Below are positions 7,999-17,193 of a stretch of DNA of 33,475 nt, in pieces. The stretch is from Aquificaceae bacterium (GTDB taxonomy: Bacteria; Aquificota; Aquificia; Aquificales; Aquificaceae). Made by a program: the position numbers and the translations under genes. Numbering within the stretch: position 1 is the first letter of the stretch; each line of letters starts with the position of its first letter. The stretch is taken from assembly GCA_025062075.1 (NCBI GenBank), contig JANXBA010000063.1, positions 1-33,475 on the forward strand, given 5' to 3'. The notes under the pieces are model-generated. The model was not told where the DNA came from. It searched no databases and was given only the letters and a program-made list of their open reading frames with translations.

Positions 7999-10593
7999 TC
8001 AGTAGTAGTAGACCACAGACAGGTGGAGCTTGGCTCTTTTCAGCCAGTCTCTGTCCATGGGAACTGCGAGGTCAAACCTTACCGGGCCTATGGGCGTGTT
8101 GAAACCCACCGCAGTGCCTATGTCAGACTTGACTTCTTTTGTGAGGTCTTCTCTTCTGTTGGCTACCGCTCCCACGTCGGTGAAAAGCGCTCCCAGCAGG
8201 GGACCTCTCAGCGGGAAGATAAGCTCAAGTCTTCCGAAGCTGTAGTATTTTCCTCCCTGTGGCTGACCTACCTCCTCAAAAGAGTATCCTCTCAAGTCCC
8301 TAAGACCTCCAAGGAAAAACCTCTCAAAGATGGGAGGGTTTCCCCGCAGAGCTCCCAAAGCTACCTTAAAGCTCAGTTTGAGCTCTTCCTTCAGAGGAAG
8401 TAGGTAGAAAGCGGACAGGTCCAGCTTGGCGTATCGGGCATCCCCTTGTGCAAAGCTCAAGTTTATGCTGTTGTAGTGAAGTCTCTTGGGCGAAAAGGGC
8501 TCGTCCTTGTACTCTCTTACCAAGAAAACCCCCTGCTTGCGCAGGTTAAAAAGTTGCCCATCAACCCGATTTCTTAGAAAGCTAAACACGGGCCCCACGG
8601 ATGTGGTAGTGTTTATCCTGTAGCCTAACTGCAGGTTGAAGCCGTAAGAGTCTAAGGTGTAGCTTCTGTGCTCTTCGTAAACCTTGAAAAGGTTTGACTT
8701 GAGCAAGTATCTACTGGAGAAGAAAAAGCTGTCCTGCAAACCAAGGTCGTAGAGCTCCCTTTTGCCCGTTTTTTTGTATCTTATACCTGCGTTTAGTCCT
8801 ACGCCAAAGAGGTTTTTGGCACCCAAAAAGGCTTCTAAGGAAAGGTTTTCCTCCGTGTCGTAACCCAGAGACAGGTCCAGCATACCTCTTTTGTCTTCGG
8901 AGACTTTTACGAGCCGGTGGACTACCTTCTTTTCCTTGTCTATGAAAGTTTCCAAAGACACACCGCTGAATATACCGCTGTTCAGCAAGTTCTGGAGAGC
9001 CCTGTCGTTGAGCGCCTCCGAGTACTCTTTTGCCTTCTCCACCATGTAAGAGAGCTCTCGCTGAGAGGTTCTTCTGTAGCCGTAGTAGAGAGTCTCGCCA
9101 AGCCTGTAGACGGGTCCTTCTACCACCCTGTAGATGTAGGTGTACTCTAGGCTTTCCCCTGACTCTCCTATTTCTACCTCCGCTCGGTAGTCCGCCTCCA
9201 TCAGACCTGCTTGTAGGAAGTACCTCTGTAGGTCCAAGTTTAGAGCCTCGACCAGCTTGCTGTCAAAGGCTGTAGGTAAACCCCGTCTATGCTTGGCAAA
9301 GATTTTCTTTATCTCTGAGTTGTTTCCCACGTACACGAAGTCTTTCAAGACCTGCCTTTTGCCGGGCTCTATCTCAAGGCTTACTCTTACCTGCTTGCTG
9401 TCTCTTAGGACCTCTTTTTTTATTTTCCCCTCTGCCAGCGTGTAGCCCTTCTGGAAGAGCTCTCCCAACCGCTTCTCGAGTAAGGCCTCAAGCAGGTCCT
9501 CGTCGTAGTAGCCCTCTCCTTCTTGTCCCACCAGCGTGTATCTGCTTCCCTCCTGAACCGTCAGAATAATGTCCTGACCTTCAAGCCTGTAGCCTACCTC
9601 CACATCAAAAAAACCCTTGCGATGGTAAGCCTTCTTTAGGTTTTCCTTGGCCTCTTCCAAGGAGAAGGGGTCCACCCCTTTCGTGGTCAGTCCGCTCAGC
9701 TTTATCACCTGCTCCTGAGTGAAGAAGTTGACCCCTTCCGTCAGAATTCGGTATCTTTTTCCCTCTATGACCTGAAAGACAGGTCTTGCCACATAACCCC
9801 TGCCGAGTAGAGCCCTTACCGTAGCAAAAGGGTGGCTAAAGAGGTTAGACATGCCCTCAGAGAGAGCTCCCAGCACTCGGAGAGGTCTATTACGGAGTTC
9901 CCTGTTTTGAGGTAGTAGCACTTGATAGAAAGGCCGGTTTAGTCTGAGCTTTTCCAAACCTTCGTAGTACACGAAGCTGTCCCAGAAGCCTTCCCTTAAG
10001 TAGAAGTCCTGCAGAGAAAAAACTGATTCTCTGATTAAGCTCTCCTTGAACACCCTTCCTCTAACGAGCCCAATCTTCAGGTCCAGCAGAGAAGGCTCGT
10101 AGCTGGAGCCCTTGTAGATACCCCCCTCGGTGAAGTAGACGGACCCTTCCTCTATCCTTATCTGGAGGTCCACGTAGCCTTCTGGGTCTGTGGTAAGGTT
10201 TACCACCACGGACACGTCAAGAAAACCTTTGTCTATGTATAGCCTCTTTACCCTCTCTTCCAGCTCTCTGCTTTCTACTTGGTTGCGCAGTGGCATCCCC
10301 TCGTAAAAACCCAGATAGGAAAGTATCTCCTCATCAAGCACGGCCCGGTTGCCCGATATGCGTATTTTGCGCACTATGGGGTACCTCTCCACATGTATGC
10401 GTATTTTCCCTTCCTCCTCCCTAACGTACACCTCCTTCACATCCTCTAAACTTCTGATTATCTGGAGCATTTGAGAGTAGTTTTCCCTGTTAATGACCCT
10501 CTGGAAGTTGTTCTCTCTAAGAGGATAGTTGGAAGTTATCGTAACCTGTGCTGAGAGCACAAGGGGAAGAAACAAAAAGAAAAGAAGGGACAT
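7999..10593 (-). CDS. Omp85-family outer-membrane assembly protein (BamA-like)
   Basis: Omp85 proteins insert beta-barrels into the outer membrane. The 864-residue length fits BamA (about 800) rather than TamA (about 580). A signal peptide (MSLLFFLFLPLVLSA|Q) is followed by several POTRA-like repeats over about residues 15-560, recognisable by recurring patterns such as VRKIRISGNRAVLDEEIL, YIDKGFLDVSV, YHRKGFFDVEV and YFLQAGLMEADY. The C-terminal barrel (about 570-864) contains GGLRDLRGYSFEEVG, whose LRGY is the L6-loop [VL]RG[FY] signature, and ends in VVYYY. There is no clear ribosome-binding site; TAAAAT lies 6 nt before ATG 10593. The OmpA-like gene upstream on the same strand is 97 bp away. 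The extended POTRA region has extra material that I cannot assign. BamA is the most likely identity; a second Omp85 paralogue elsewhere cannot be excluded. Confidence 0.85.
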   Translation of the reverse strand: MSLLFFLFLPLVLSAQVTITSNYPLRENNFQRVINRENYSQMLQIIRSLEDVKEVYVREEEGKIRIHVERYPIVRKIRISGNRAVLDEEILSYLGFYEGMPLRNQVESRELEERVKRLYIDKGFLDVSVVVNLTTDPEGYVDLQIRIEEGSVYFTEGGIYKGSSYEPSLLDLKIGLVRGRVFKESLIRESVFSLQDFYLREGFWDSFVYYEGLEKLRLNRPFYQVLLPQNRELRNRPLRVLGALSEGMSNLFSHPFATVRALLGRGYVARPVFQVIEGKRYRILTEGVNFFTQEQVIKLSGLTTKGVDPFSLEEAKENLKKAYHRKGFFDVEVGYRLEGQDIILTVQEGSRYTLVGQEGEGYYDEDLLEALLEKRLGELFQKGYTLAEGKIKKEVLRDSKQVRVSLEIEPGKRQVLKDFVYVGNNSEIKKIFAKHRRGLPTAFDSKLVEALNLDLQRYFLQAGLMEADYRAEVEIGESGESLEYTYIYRVVEGPVYRLGETLYYGYRRTSQRELSYMVEKAKEYSEALNDRALQNLLNSGIFSGVSLETFIDKEKKVVHRLVKVSEDKRGMLDLSLGYDTEENLSLEAFLGAKNLFGVGLNAGIRYKKTGKRELYDLGLQDSFFFSSRYLLKSNLFKVYEEHRSYTLDSYGFNLQLGYRINTTTSVGPVFSFLRNRVDGQLFNLRKQGVFLVREYKDEPFSPKRLHYNSINLSFAQGDARYAKLDLSAFYLLPLKEELKLSFKVALGALRGNPPIFERFFLGGLRDLRGYSFEEVGQPQGGKYYSFGRLELIFPLRGPLLGALFTDVGAVANRREDLTKEVKSDIGTAVGFNTPIGPVRFDLAVPMDRDWLKRAKLHLSVVYYY

Positions 10594-10654
10594 TCTTCAA
10601 TTTTAAATGACTCACGAGGGCGAGCGCTTGCTACGGTGGATGTCTTTTACGTGG

Positions 10655-10677
10655 GGGCACCCTACGGGAGGGTGCCC
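10655..10677 (-). terminator. Strong hairpin downstream of the OmpA-like gene
   Basis: GGGCACCCT (10655-10663) and AGGGTGCCC (10669-10677) form a perfect 9-bp stem with a 5-nt loop, 14 bp beyond the stop of the OmpA-like gene. A second overlapping stem (TGCCC-gta-GGGCA, 10673-10685) could form instead. No U-run follows on the minus strand, so it may be a Rho-independent-like or mRNA-protecting structure. Confidence 0.45.
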
Positions 10678-10690
10678 GTAGGGCAGGGGA

Positions 10691-11422
10691 TTACTTGATA
10701 AGGTAGACCTTTACTATCCTCTGCTCGGACTGCTTTGAACCCAGAAGCTGGGCCACTTCTTTACCGTAAGCGGACACCCTTATCTTACCTATGTCCACGC
10801 CGTTTTTGGCTAGCTGGCTAGCTACCATCTGAGCTCTCCACATGGAGAGATTGAAGTTGTACCTACTGCTACCTCTTCTGTCTGCAAAGCCTACTACTAA
10901 AATCTCCTTGCTATCGCCTTTGAGTTTCCCTGCCATCTCTTCTATCTTCTTGCTCTCTGAGGGTCTTATGTTGAACCTGTCAAAGTCAAAGTAGACTACG
11001 CCCACCTCTTCGAGTTGCCATCTGTAAGGGCCTACACCCTCTTCCCTTCTCTGTCCGGGAGCAGGTGCAGGGGTGGGTGCAGGGGTGGGTGCTTGCCTTC
11101 CTTCAAGAGCTCTTATTCTCCTCTCGTGGTCGCTGGCAGTGCTTTCTAACCTTTGCACTCTCCCCTCTAAGTCTCCTACTCTTCTACGAGCCTCCTCCGC
11201 CCTCCTGCTGGCTTCATCTGCCTTTCTGTTGGCTTCCTCTGCCAGTCTCCTGCTTTCCATTATGGAGTCAAAGTATCCCTTGTAGCAGCGGTCCAGCATC
11301 TGCTTTGTGAAGACCTCTTGAGGGCTGCCACAGGGGTCTAAGGGCCTTCCTTCCCTTTGTCTTCTTTCCTGAGCTACCGCAAAGCCAGAAAGAACAGCCA
11401 TGGCTAGAGCAAGCTTCCTCAC
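10691..11422 (-). CDS. OmpA-family peptidoglycan-binding protein with coiled-coil
   Basis: A secreted 243-residue protein starting at GTG 11422 after AAAGGAGGT. The signal peptide is MRKLALAMAVLSGFAVA|Q. Residues about 50-110 are an Ala/Arg/Glu-rich coiled coil (RRLAEEANRKADEASRRAEE), then a Pro/Ala linker (PTPAPTPAPAP), then a C-terminal OmpA/Pal-like domain (about 138-243): VYFDFDRFNIRP, VVGFADRRGSSRYNFNLSMW and RAQMVASQL. The Asp of FADRRG and the Arg of WRAQ are the residues that hold diaminopimelate in this family. The usual GHTD histidine is Phe here. It probably ties the outer membrane to peptidoglycan. It sits upstream of the BamA-like gene on the same strand, but the strong hairpin between them suggests separate control. 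Confidence 0.9.
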   Translation of the reverse strand: MRKLALAMAVLSGFAVAQERRQREGRPLDPCGSPQEVFTKQMLDRCYKGYFDSIMESRRLAEEANRKADEASRRAEEARRRVGDLEGRVQRLESTASDHERRIRALEGRQAPTPAPTPAPAPGQRREEGVGPYRWQLEEVGVVYFDFDRFNIRPSESKKIEEMAGKLKGDSKEILVVGFADRRGSSRYNFNLSMWRAQMVASQLAKNGVDIGKIRVSAYGKEVAQLLGSKQSEQRIVKVYLIK

Positions 11423-11456
11423 GGCACTACCTCCTTTCTTTAGCAGCTTTAAGTAT

Positions 11457-11486
11457 ATTATATACCAAGCCAGAGGATTTTGAAAA
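11457..11486 (-). promoter_or_regulatory. Sigma-70-type promoter of the OmpA-like gene
   Basis: On the minus strand TTTTCA (11486-11481) and a perfect TATAAT (11462-11457) are separated by 18 nt, about 35 nt before the GTG start. An inverted repeat, AGGATTTT/AAAATCCT (11474-11481 and 11491-11498), straddles the -35 box and could be an operator. Confidence 0.6.
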
Positions 11487-11506
11487 GATTAAAATCCTGT
11501 TAGGTC

Positions 11507-11844
11507 GTGCTGAAGCCGAAGAGGCGACTCTCTCCGGCCAAATAGGTTAGCTCTATATACGCTCTCTTTTGCGGTCTTTTTGAGAAAGTTGGAAACTCTG
11601 ATGCTTCTAACTCAGGGCGGCGGTGGGCTCTGCCTTCTTGGGGAACTTTTTCTTTTTGTTGCTTTTACAGGACTTTTTTAGCTTGGGTTAGGACTGCAGT
11701 AGCCCTTATCGCCTTTTTCACCGCACCGTAAAACAGGTGGACGGAGGATACTACAGGACTCACACGCTCCTCTACAAGGCCTACGGAGGGCTTGTATTTC
11801 TGTGTTGTCTGTTCCTTACCTTCTATGTACTGAGAATATTCTGA
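11507..11844 (+). pseudogene. Small three-helix membrane protein with several frameshifts, upstream of the flavoprotein gene
   Basis: The 437-bp stretch 11423-11859 has no intact long gene, but hydrophobic coding-like segments follow one another in three frames. Frame A gives VLKPKRRLSPAK from GTG 11507. Frame B gives RLALYTLSFAVFLRKLE to CLLGELFLFVAFTGLF (stop 11679-11681). Frame C gives LAWVRTAVALIAFF. Frame D, the frame of A shifted again, gives HRTVKQVDGGYYRTHTLL then YGGLVFLCCLFLTFYVLRIF and stops at 11842-11844. Adding one T to the six-T run (11674-11679) and one T to the five-T run (11713-11717 region) joins B, C and D. The result would be about 110 residues with three TM helices. Codon use (TAC, CTC, AAG, GCC, AGG) matches the neighbours. 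Its size and position 15 bp before the flavoprotein suggest a membrane anchor subunit; FLAWVRTAVALIAF also recalls DUF202 proteins. Neither is proven. Confidence 0.35.
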
Positions 11845-11859
11845 GGTAAAATTTAAACC

Positions 11860-13566
11860 ATGAGAAATTACGACGTGGTAGTGGTTGGTGCCGGCGGTGC
11901 GGGGCTTCGCACGGCTATCGAATGTGCCAGAGACTCTTCCCTTAGGGTGGCGGTGGTGTCCAAAGTCTACCCTACGCGTTCTCATACAGGGGCTGCCCAA
12001 GGTGGGCTCAACGCCGCTCTGGGCAACGCCACTTCTCAAGACAGCCCTGAGTTCCACGCCTTTGACACGGTCAAGGGCTCAGACTTTTTAGCAGACCAAG
12101 ATGCGGTCTACTTCATGTGCAAGCACGCACCGGAGGTGGTCTACGAGCTTGACCGTTGGGGCGTGCCCTTCTCAAGGATGCAAGACGGCAGGATAGCCCA
12201 GAGACCCTTCGGAGGGGCTTCCTTCCCAAGAACCGTGTACTCCGCAGACAGGACAGGACACGTGCTTTTGCACACCCTCTTTGAGCAGGCGTTGGCGCGG
12301 GACAACATAGACTTTTTCAACGAGTTTTTCCTTCTGGACCTTCTCCACAACGGGCAGAGGGTAAAGGGCGTGGTGCTCTACGACATAAGAAACGGGGAGG
12401 TGGTAAACCTGAGGGCTCGGGCGGTGGTGCTTGCCACGGGTGGTTTTGCCCGCATCTACTGGCAGAGGAGCACCAACGCCACAGGCAACACGGGGGACGG
12501 CGTGGCGGTAGCCCTGCTTAACGGCTTACCCCTTAAGGACATGGAGTTTATCCAGTTTCACCCCACGGGGCTTGCCAAGACGGGCATACTCCTGTCAGAG
12601 GCCTGTAGGGGTGAGGGCGGATACCTGATAAACAAGCTGGGTGAGCGCTTCATGTATCGCTACGCGCCCGAGAAGATGGAGCTCGCCCCCAGGGACATGG
12701 TCTCCAGAGCCATAGAGTACGAGATAAGAGAGGGCAGGGGCTTCGGTGAGGGCACCTCTGCCTACGTGCACCTTGACCTGAGACACTTAGGAGAAGAGAA
12801 GATAAAAGAGAGGCTTCCTCAGGTGCGTCAGCTGGCCATAGACTTTGAGGGGGTGGACCCGGTCCACGACCCCGTGCCCATAAGACCTACCGCTCACTAC
12901 TGCATGGGCGGTATACATGTGGAGAACTACATGACCTCCTCCACGCCCTTAGAGGGGCTCTACGCGGTGGGTGAGTGTGCCTGCGTTTCTGTCCACGGCG
13001 CTAACAGGCTGGGCGGTAACTCCCTCATAGAGCTCTTGGTCTTTGGCAAGTTCTGCGGTATATCTGCCCGGGAGTACGTGAAGCAGGTGGACTTTTTAGA
13101 GCTCACGCCGGGCGAGGAGCGAAAAGGTGCGGAGTTCATAGAAAAGCTCATGAGACGAGAGGGCAATCAGAAGCTGGCGGAAGTAAGAAGGAAGATGGGA
13201 GACGTAACCTGGCAAAAGGTGGGCATCTTCAGGGACGAGTCTTCTCTGCAATCCGCCTACGAGGAGCTCTCCGAACTGCTCCAGCGGTGGGAACTCATCC
13301 CCGTCGTGGACAAGAGCAGAATCTTCAACACCAACTTAGTGGAGGTCATAGAGCTCAGGAACATGCTACACCTTGCCAGAGCGGTGGCCTACTGTGCCCT
13401 TCACCGTAGAGAGTCAAGGGGAGGGCACTACAGAGAGGACTACCCAGAGCGCGATGATGAAAACTTTCTCAAGCACACGCTGGTAAGGCAAGAGGGCGAC
13501 AAGTTGAGCGTAGAGTACAGGGAAGTTAGAATAACTCACCATCAGCCTGCGGAGAGGAAGTACTGA
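11860..13566 (+). CDS. frdA: Fumarate reductase / succinate dehydrogenase flavoprotein subunit
   Basis: Interconverts fumarate and succinate; in an autotrophic Aquificales member it would reduce fumarate in the reductive TCA cycle. The 568-residue protein has the dinucleotide-binding GAGGAG (residues 10-15), the covalent-FAD motif RSHTGAAQGG with His42, the active-site FHPTG and EACRGEGG segments, PRDMVSRAIEYEI with the proton-relay Arg, HYCMGGIHVE, and the C-terminal HANRLGGNSL-type FAD site (VHGANRLGGNSL). A C-terminal arginine-rich HRRESRGGHYREDYP segment is also typical. ATG 11860 has GAGGT upstream and also TAAAAT 7 nt away. It overlaps the protease gene by one base (TGATG). No iron-sulfur subunit gene is in the window. 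Direction of the reaction is inferred from lineage. Confidence 0.92.
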   Translation: MRNYDVVVVGAGGAGLRTAIECARDSSLRVAVVSKVYPTRSHTGAAQGGLNAALGNATSQDSPEFHAFDTVKGSDFLADQDAVYFMCKHAPEVVYELDRWGVPFSRMQDGRIAQRPFGGASFPRTVYSADRTGHVLLHTLFEQALARDNIDFFNEFFLLDLLHNGQRVKGVVLYDIRNGEVVNLRARAVVLATGGFARIYWQRSTNATGNTGDGVAVALLNGLPLKDMEFIQFHPTGLAKTGILLSEACRGEGGYLINKLGERFMYRYAPEKMELAPRDMVSRAIEYEIREGRGFGEGTSAYVHLDLRHLGEEKIKERLPQVRQLAIDFEGVDPVHDPVPIRPTAHYCMGGIHVENYMTSSTPLEGLYAVGECACVSVHGANRLGGNSLIELLVFGKFCGISAREYVKQVDFLELTPGEERKGAEFIEKLMRREGNQKLAEVRRKMGDVTWQKVGIFRDESSLQSAYEELSELLQRWELIPVVDKSRIFNTNLVEVIELRNMLHLARAVAYCALHRRESRGGHYREDYPERDDENFLKHTLVRQEGDKLSVEYREVRITHHQPAERKY

Positions 13567-14210
13567 TGGACATCCAAGAAGCGGTAGTTACCCTGCCTGC
13601 TCTCATGGTGGCGGTTATTTTCCATGAGTACGCCCACGGCTGGATGGCCTACAAGATGGGCGACCCAACCGCCAAAGAGTTCGGAAGGCTCACTCTGAAC
13701 CCGGTCCCTCACATAGACCCGCTTGGTACCCTTTTACTGCCGGGACTTTTGATGCTGGTGGGCTCTCCCATACTTTTTGGATGGGCAAAGCCCGTTCCCG
13801 TGAACCCTATGCGCTTTAGAAACCTCAGGCTTGGCACCTTCCTCGTGTCCGTGGCGGGCATCCTCATGAACCTGTGGCTGGCCTTGGTTTTTTCCTCTGT
13901 TTACAGGTTTATCATGCAGGGGCACTTGGACCTTTTGGGGGAGTCGGTGCTTTTACCCCTTGCCCTTTTTTCCGCCAAGGCGGTGCTCATAAATTTGGTG
14001 CTTGCCTTCTTCAACGCCATACCTATTCCTCCGTTGGACGGCAGTAGGGCGCTGATGAGCTTTTTCTCCGTCAAGTACTGGGAGCTCTTTTACAGGTTTG
14101 AAATGTACGGCTTTTTCCTTATCACCTTCTTACTCTTTACGGGGGTGCTGGGTCAGGTTATATTCCCGCCCATACTTCTCCTCTGGAACTACCTTATAGG
14201 AAGGGCATGA
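13566..14210 (+). CDS. Site-2 protease family (M50) membrane metalloprotease
   Basis: A polytopic zinc protease of the S2P/SREBP type that cuts within membranes. The 214-residue protein is the compact core form with no PDZ domain. The zinc motif HEYAH is at 20-24 in the first helix, the GxxxN motif (AGILMN, 97-102) lies in the middle, and NAIPIPPLDGSR (150-161) supplies the third zinc ligand Asp158. Its ATG overlaps the flavoprotein stop codon (TGATG), and its own stop overlaps the next ATG (ATGA), so the three genes are translationally coupled. Substrate unknown; such short S2Ps are widespread in thermophiles. Coupling to an frdA gene is unusual but may only reflect a compact genome. Confidence 0.92.
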   Translation: MDIQEAVVTLPALMVAVIFHEYAHGWMAYKMGDPTAKEFGRLTLNPVPHIDPLGTLLLPGLLMLVGSPILFGWAKPVPVNPMRFRNLRLGTFLVSVAGILMNLWLALVFSSVYRFIMQGHLDLLGESVLLPLALFSAKAVLINLVLAFFNAIPIPPLDGSRALMSFFSVKYWELFYRFEMYGFFLITFLLFTGVLGQVIFPPILLLWNYLIGRA

Positions 14211-14629
14211 GGTCTTGGGTTTACTACATAGAACTCGTGGGACACTACGAAGGAGGTAGAAAGGAAAAAGCCTCTGCGGTCTACGTGGTTGCCTTGCCGG
14301 AGGAGGAGCCCTTACCTGCCGTGGACATGGAGTGTTACGCCTCGGAGTATGTGCCTGCCAAGCTGGCCATAACCCACGGAAAGGCCTACGCGCTGGGCGT
14401 GGAAGAGCCCATAGAAGACCCCCAGCGGTACCGTCTCAAAGGCTACAGAGAGGACTTGGAGCTCTACGTTTTTCAGGAGGGGCTCAGCTTTCAGGAGGGG
14501 TTGGAGCAGGTTTACAGGCTTTTGTACGAGAGTCTCAACGGGGAGACTCTGCTGGCCTTGGAGCCGGTGGTGGACGTGGGCAGTCCACCTCGAGAGCTCA
14601 TGATGGAGTGTCTTAAGAAGGTTCTCTGA
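14207..14629 (+). CDS. Hypothetical protein in the frdA-S2P operon
   Basis: A 140-residue acidic, apparently soluble protein that I do not recognise. It has no signal peptide, no TM segment and only a few Cys. The N-terminus (WVYYIELVGHYEGGRKEKAS) looks like alternating beta strands and the remainder has mixed helices (LSFQEGLEQVYRLLYESLNG). Its ATG overlaps the protease stop by 4 bp (ATGA), supporting real translation and co-expression with the protease. Its stop is 1 bp from the metG stop on the other strand. Confidence 0.7.
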   Translation: MRSWVYYIELVGHYEGGRKEKASAVYVVALPEEEPLPAVDMECYASEYVPAKLAITHGKAYALGVEEPIEDPQRYRLKGYREDLELYVFQEGLSFQEGLEQVYRLLYESLNGETLLALEPVVDVGSPPRELMMECLKKVL

Positions 14630-14630
14630 C

Positions 14631-16133
<1,503 letters not shown>

Positions 16134-16157
16134 TTACAGGTTTCATAAGGGATTCTT

Positions 16158-16187
16158 TTGGACATCAAGGGGTAAAACCACTAATAT
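16158..16187 (+). promoter_or_regulatory. Promoter of the diheme cytochrome gene
   Basis: TTGGAC (16158-16163) and TAATAT (16182-16187) are 18 nt apart, giving a start about 16194 just ahead of the AGAGGAGGT ribosome-binding site. The boxes are moderate matches. Confidence 0.4.
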
Positions 16188-16210
16188 CAAACCAGAGGAG
16201 GTACAAAAAA

Positions 16211-17179
16211 ATGAAAAAGCTGGCCTTTTTAGGTTTGGTGAGTGTGGCATTTGCCCAGCCGGTGATTGACCCGCCCTTTGCTGACAGACTTTTCCCCTTC
16301 GTGAGATACGGCGAGACCTGGACTGGGACGCCGGCAGTGGTAAAGGACGCCATCCTTCCCAACCTGCTCGTGGTTTACGGTTCAAAGGAAGACCCTGAAG
16401 TGGTAGCCATGGCAGGTAGGATAGCCTACTACTTGGGACAGTGGACGGAGGACTTGGGCCTTACTGTGGAGGACGTAAGACAGTCCAGGATGCCTGAGCT
16501 CCTGGTGAGCGACCAGAGGTTAAAGAGCTTGGAATACAAAAATCTGGTAGTGGTAGGCACGAACAACGAGCTGGTAAAGGAGCTGGGCTTGAGCTTTGAC
16601 AAGCCCACCATCAAAGTGGTGCAAAAAGAGGGTAAAAGCATACTGGTGGTGGGTGGTGCCAACAAGGAGCAGGTCCTCCAAGCGGGTGGCTACTTAGCGG
16701 ACGTTAGGCTTAACTTCAGGGCAGGGGCCTACAAGACCTTTTTCTCCTTTGTGGCCCTGAGAGGGCACATAGAAAAGGGCGAGTTTGACGCAGCTCTGAG
16801 GCTGGTGAGGAGTCCTATGGGAGTCTCTGCCTGCGGTAAGAACATGGCTCTGGCAAGTCCCATGGTGGCCCAGTGGAGTGACGAGCTCAAAGCCTTAGTC
16901 CGCCACAGGAACAACCTACTCTACGTGGAATTGCCAAAAGCCCTGGAAGCGAAAGACAAAGACAGGGCGGTTAGTCTCTGGAGGGAGGCCATGCTCACCT
17001 GCTACCAGTGCCATCAGGGCATCAATGTGCCGCAGGTGCGAAGATTTAAACCCAACGAGAGCGTCCACGCCAGACATCAGCAGATAGCGGAGGCCTTCGG
17101 TCTGGTGAAAGTAGTGGGCACAGAAAAGTCCTGCATAGCCTGTCATGCAGGTCCTACCACCATAAGGGGATACAAGTAG
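16211..17179 (+). CDS. Periplasmic diheme cytochrome c with an unrecognised N-terminal domain
   Basis: A 322-residue exported protein with signal peptide MKKLAFLGLVSVAFA|Q and a strong AGAGGAGGT site. The C-terminal part carries two c-heme sites, CYQCH (264-268) and CIACH (308-312), with HARHQ (286-290) between them as possible axial ligands. Residues about 48-165 form an alternating strand/helix domain: NLLVVYGSKEDPE, YKNLVVVGTNNELVKELG, then KSILVVGGANKEQVLQAGGY. That pattern of 'VVVGT..N..' followed by 'ILVVGG.....' resembles domains found in S-layer-type and BcsB-like surface proteins, but I cannot name it. The protein probably carries electrons or senses redox outside the inner membrane. 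The Lit-like gene starts 15 bp after the stop. Confidence 0.8.
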   Translation: MKKLAFLGLVSVAFAQPVIDPPFADRLFPFVRYGETWTGTPAVVKDAILPNLLVVYGSKEDPEVVAMAGRIAYYLGQWTEDLGLTVEDVRQSRMPELLVSDQRLKSLEYKNLVVVGTNNELVKELGLSFDKPTIKVVQKEGKSILVVGGANKEQVLQAGGYLADVRLNFRAGAYKTFFSFVALRGHIEKGEFDAALRLVRSPMGVSACGKNMALASPMVAQWSDELKALVRHRNNLLYVELPKALEAKDKDRAVSLWREAMLTCYQCHQGINVPQVRRFKPNESVHARHQQIAEAFGLVKVVGTEKSCIACHAGPTTIRGYK

Positions 17180-17181
17180 CT

Positions 17182-17187
17182 TATAAT
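17182..17187 (+). promoter_or_regulatory. -10 box of the DUF1461/Lit gene
   Basis: A perfect TATAAT lies exactly 6 nt before ATG 17194, three bases after the cytochrome stop codon. This is the geometry of a fully leaderless transcript. No -35 match at 17 nt. Confidence 0.5.
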
Positions 17188-17193
17188 TGGCTC

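Noticed and set aside
11501-11560. GNRA-capped hairpin (GCCG..AGAG-gcga-CTCT..CGGC, 11515-11538) as a riboswitch
   Set aside because: It matches no riboswitch core that I know and falls within the probable frameshifted membrane protein; kept only as coding DNA.
11665-12057. A 130-residue minus-strand open frame across the start of frdA
   Set aside because: It is antisense to the clearly coding frdA, with unusual composition and no start signal.
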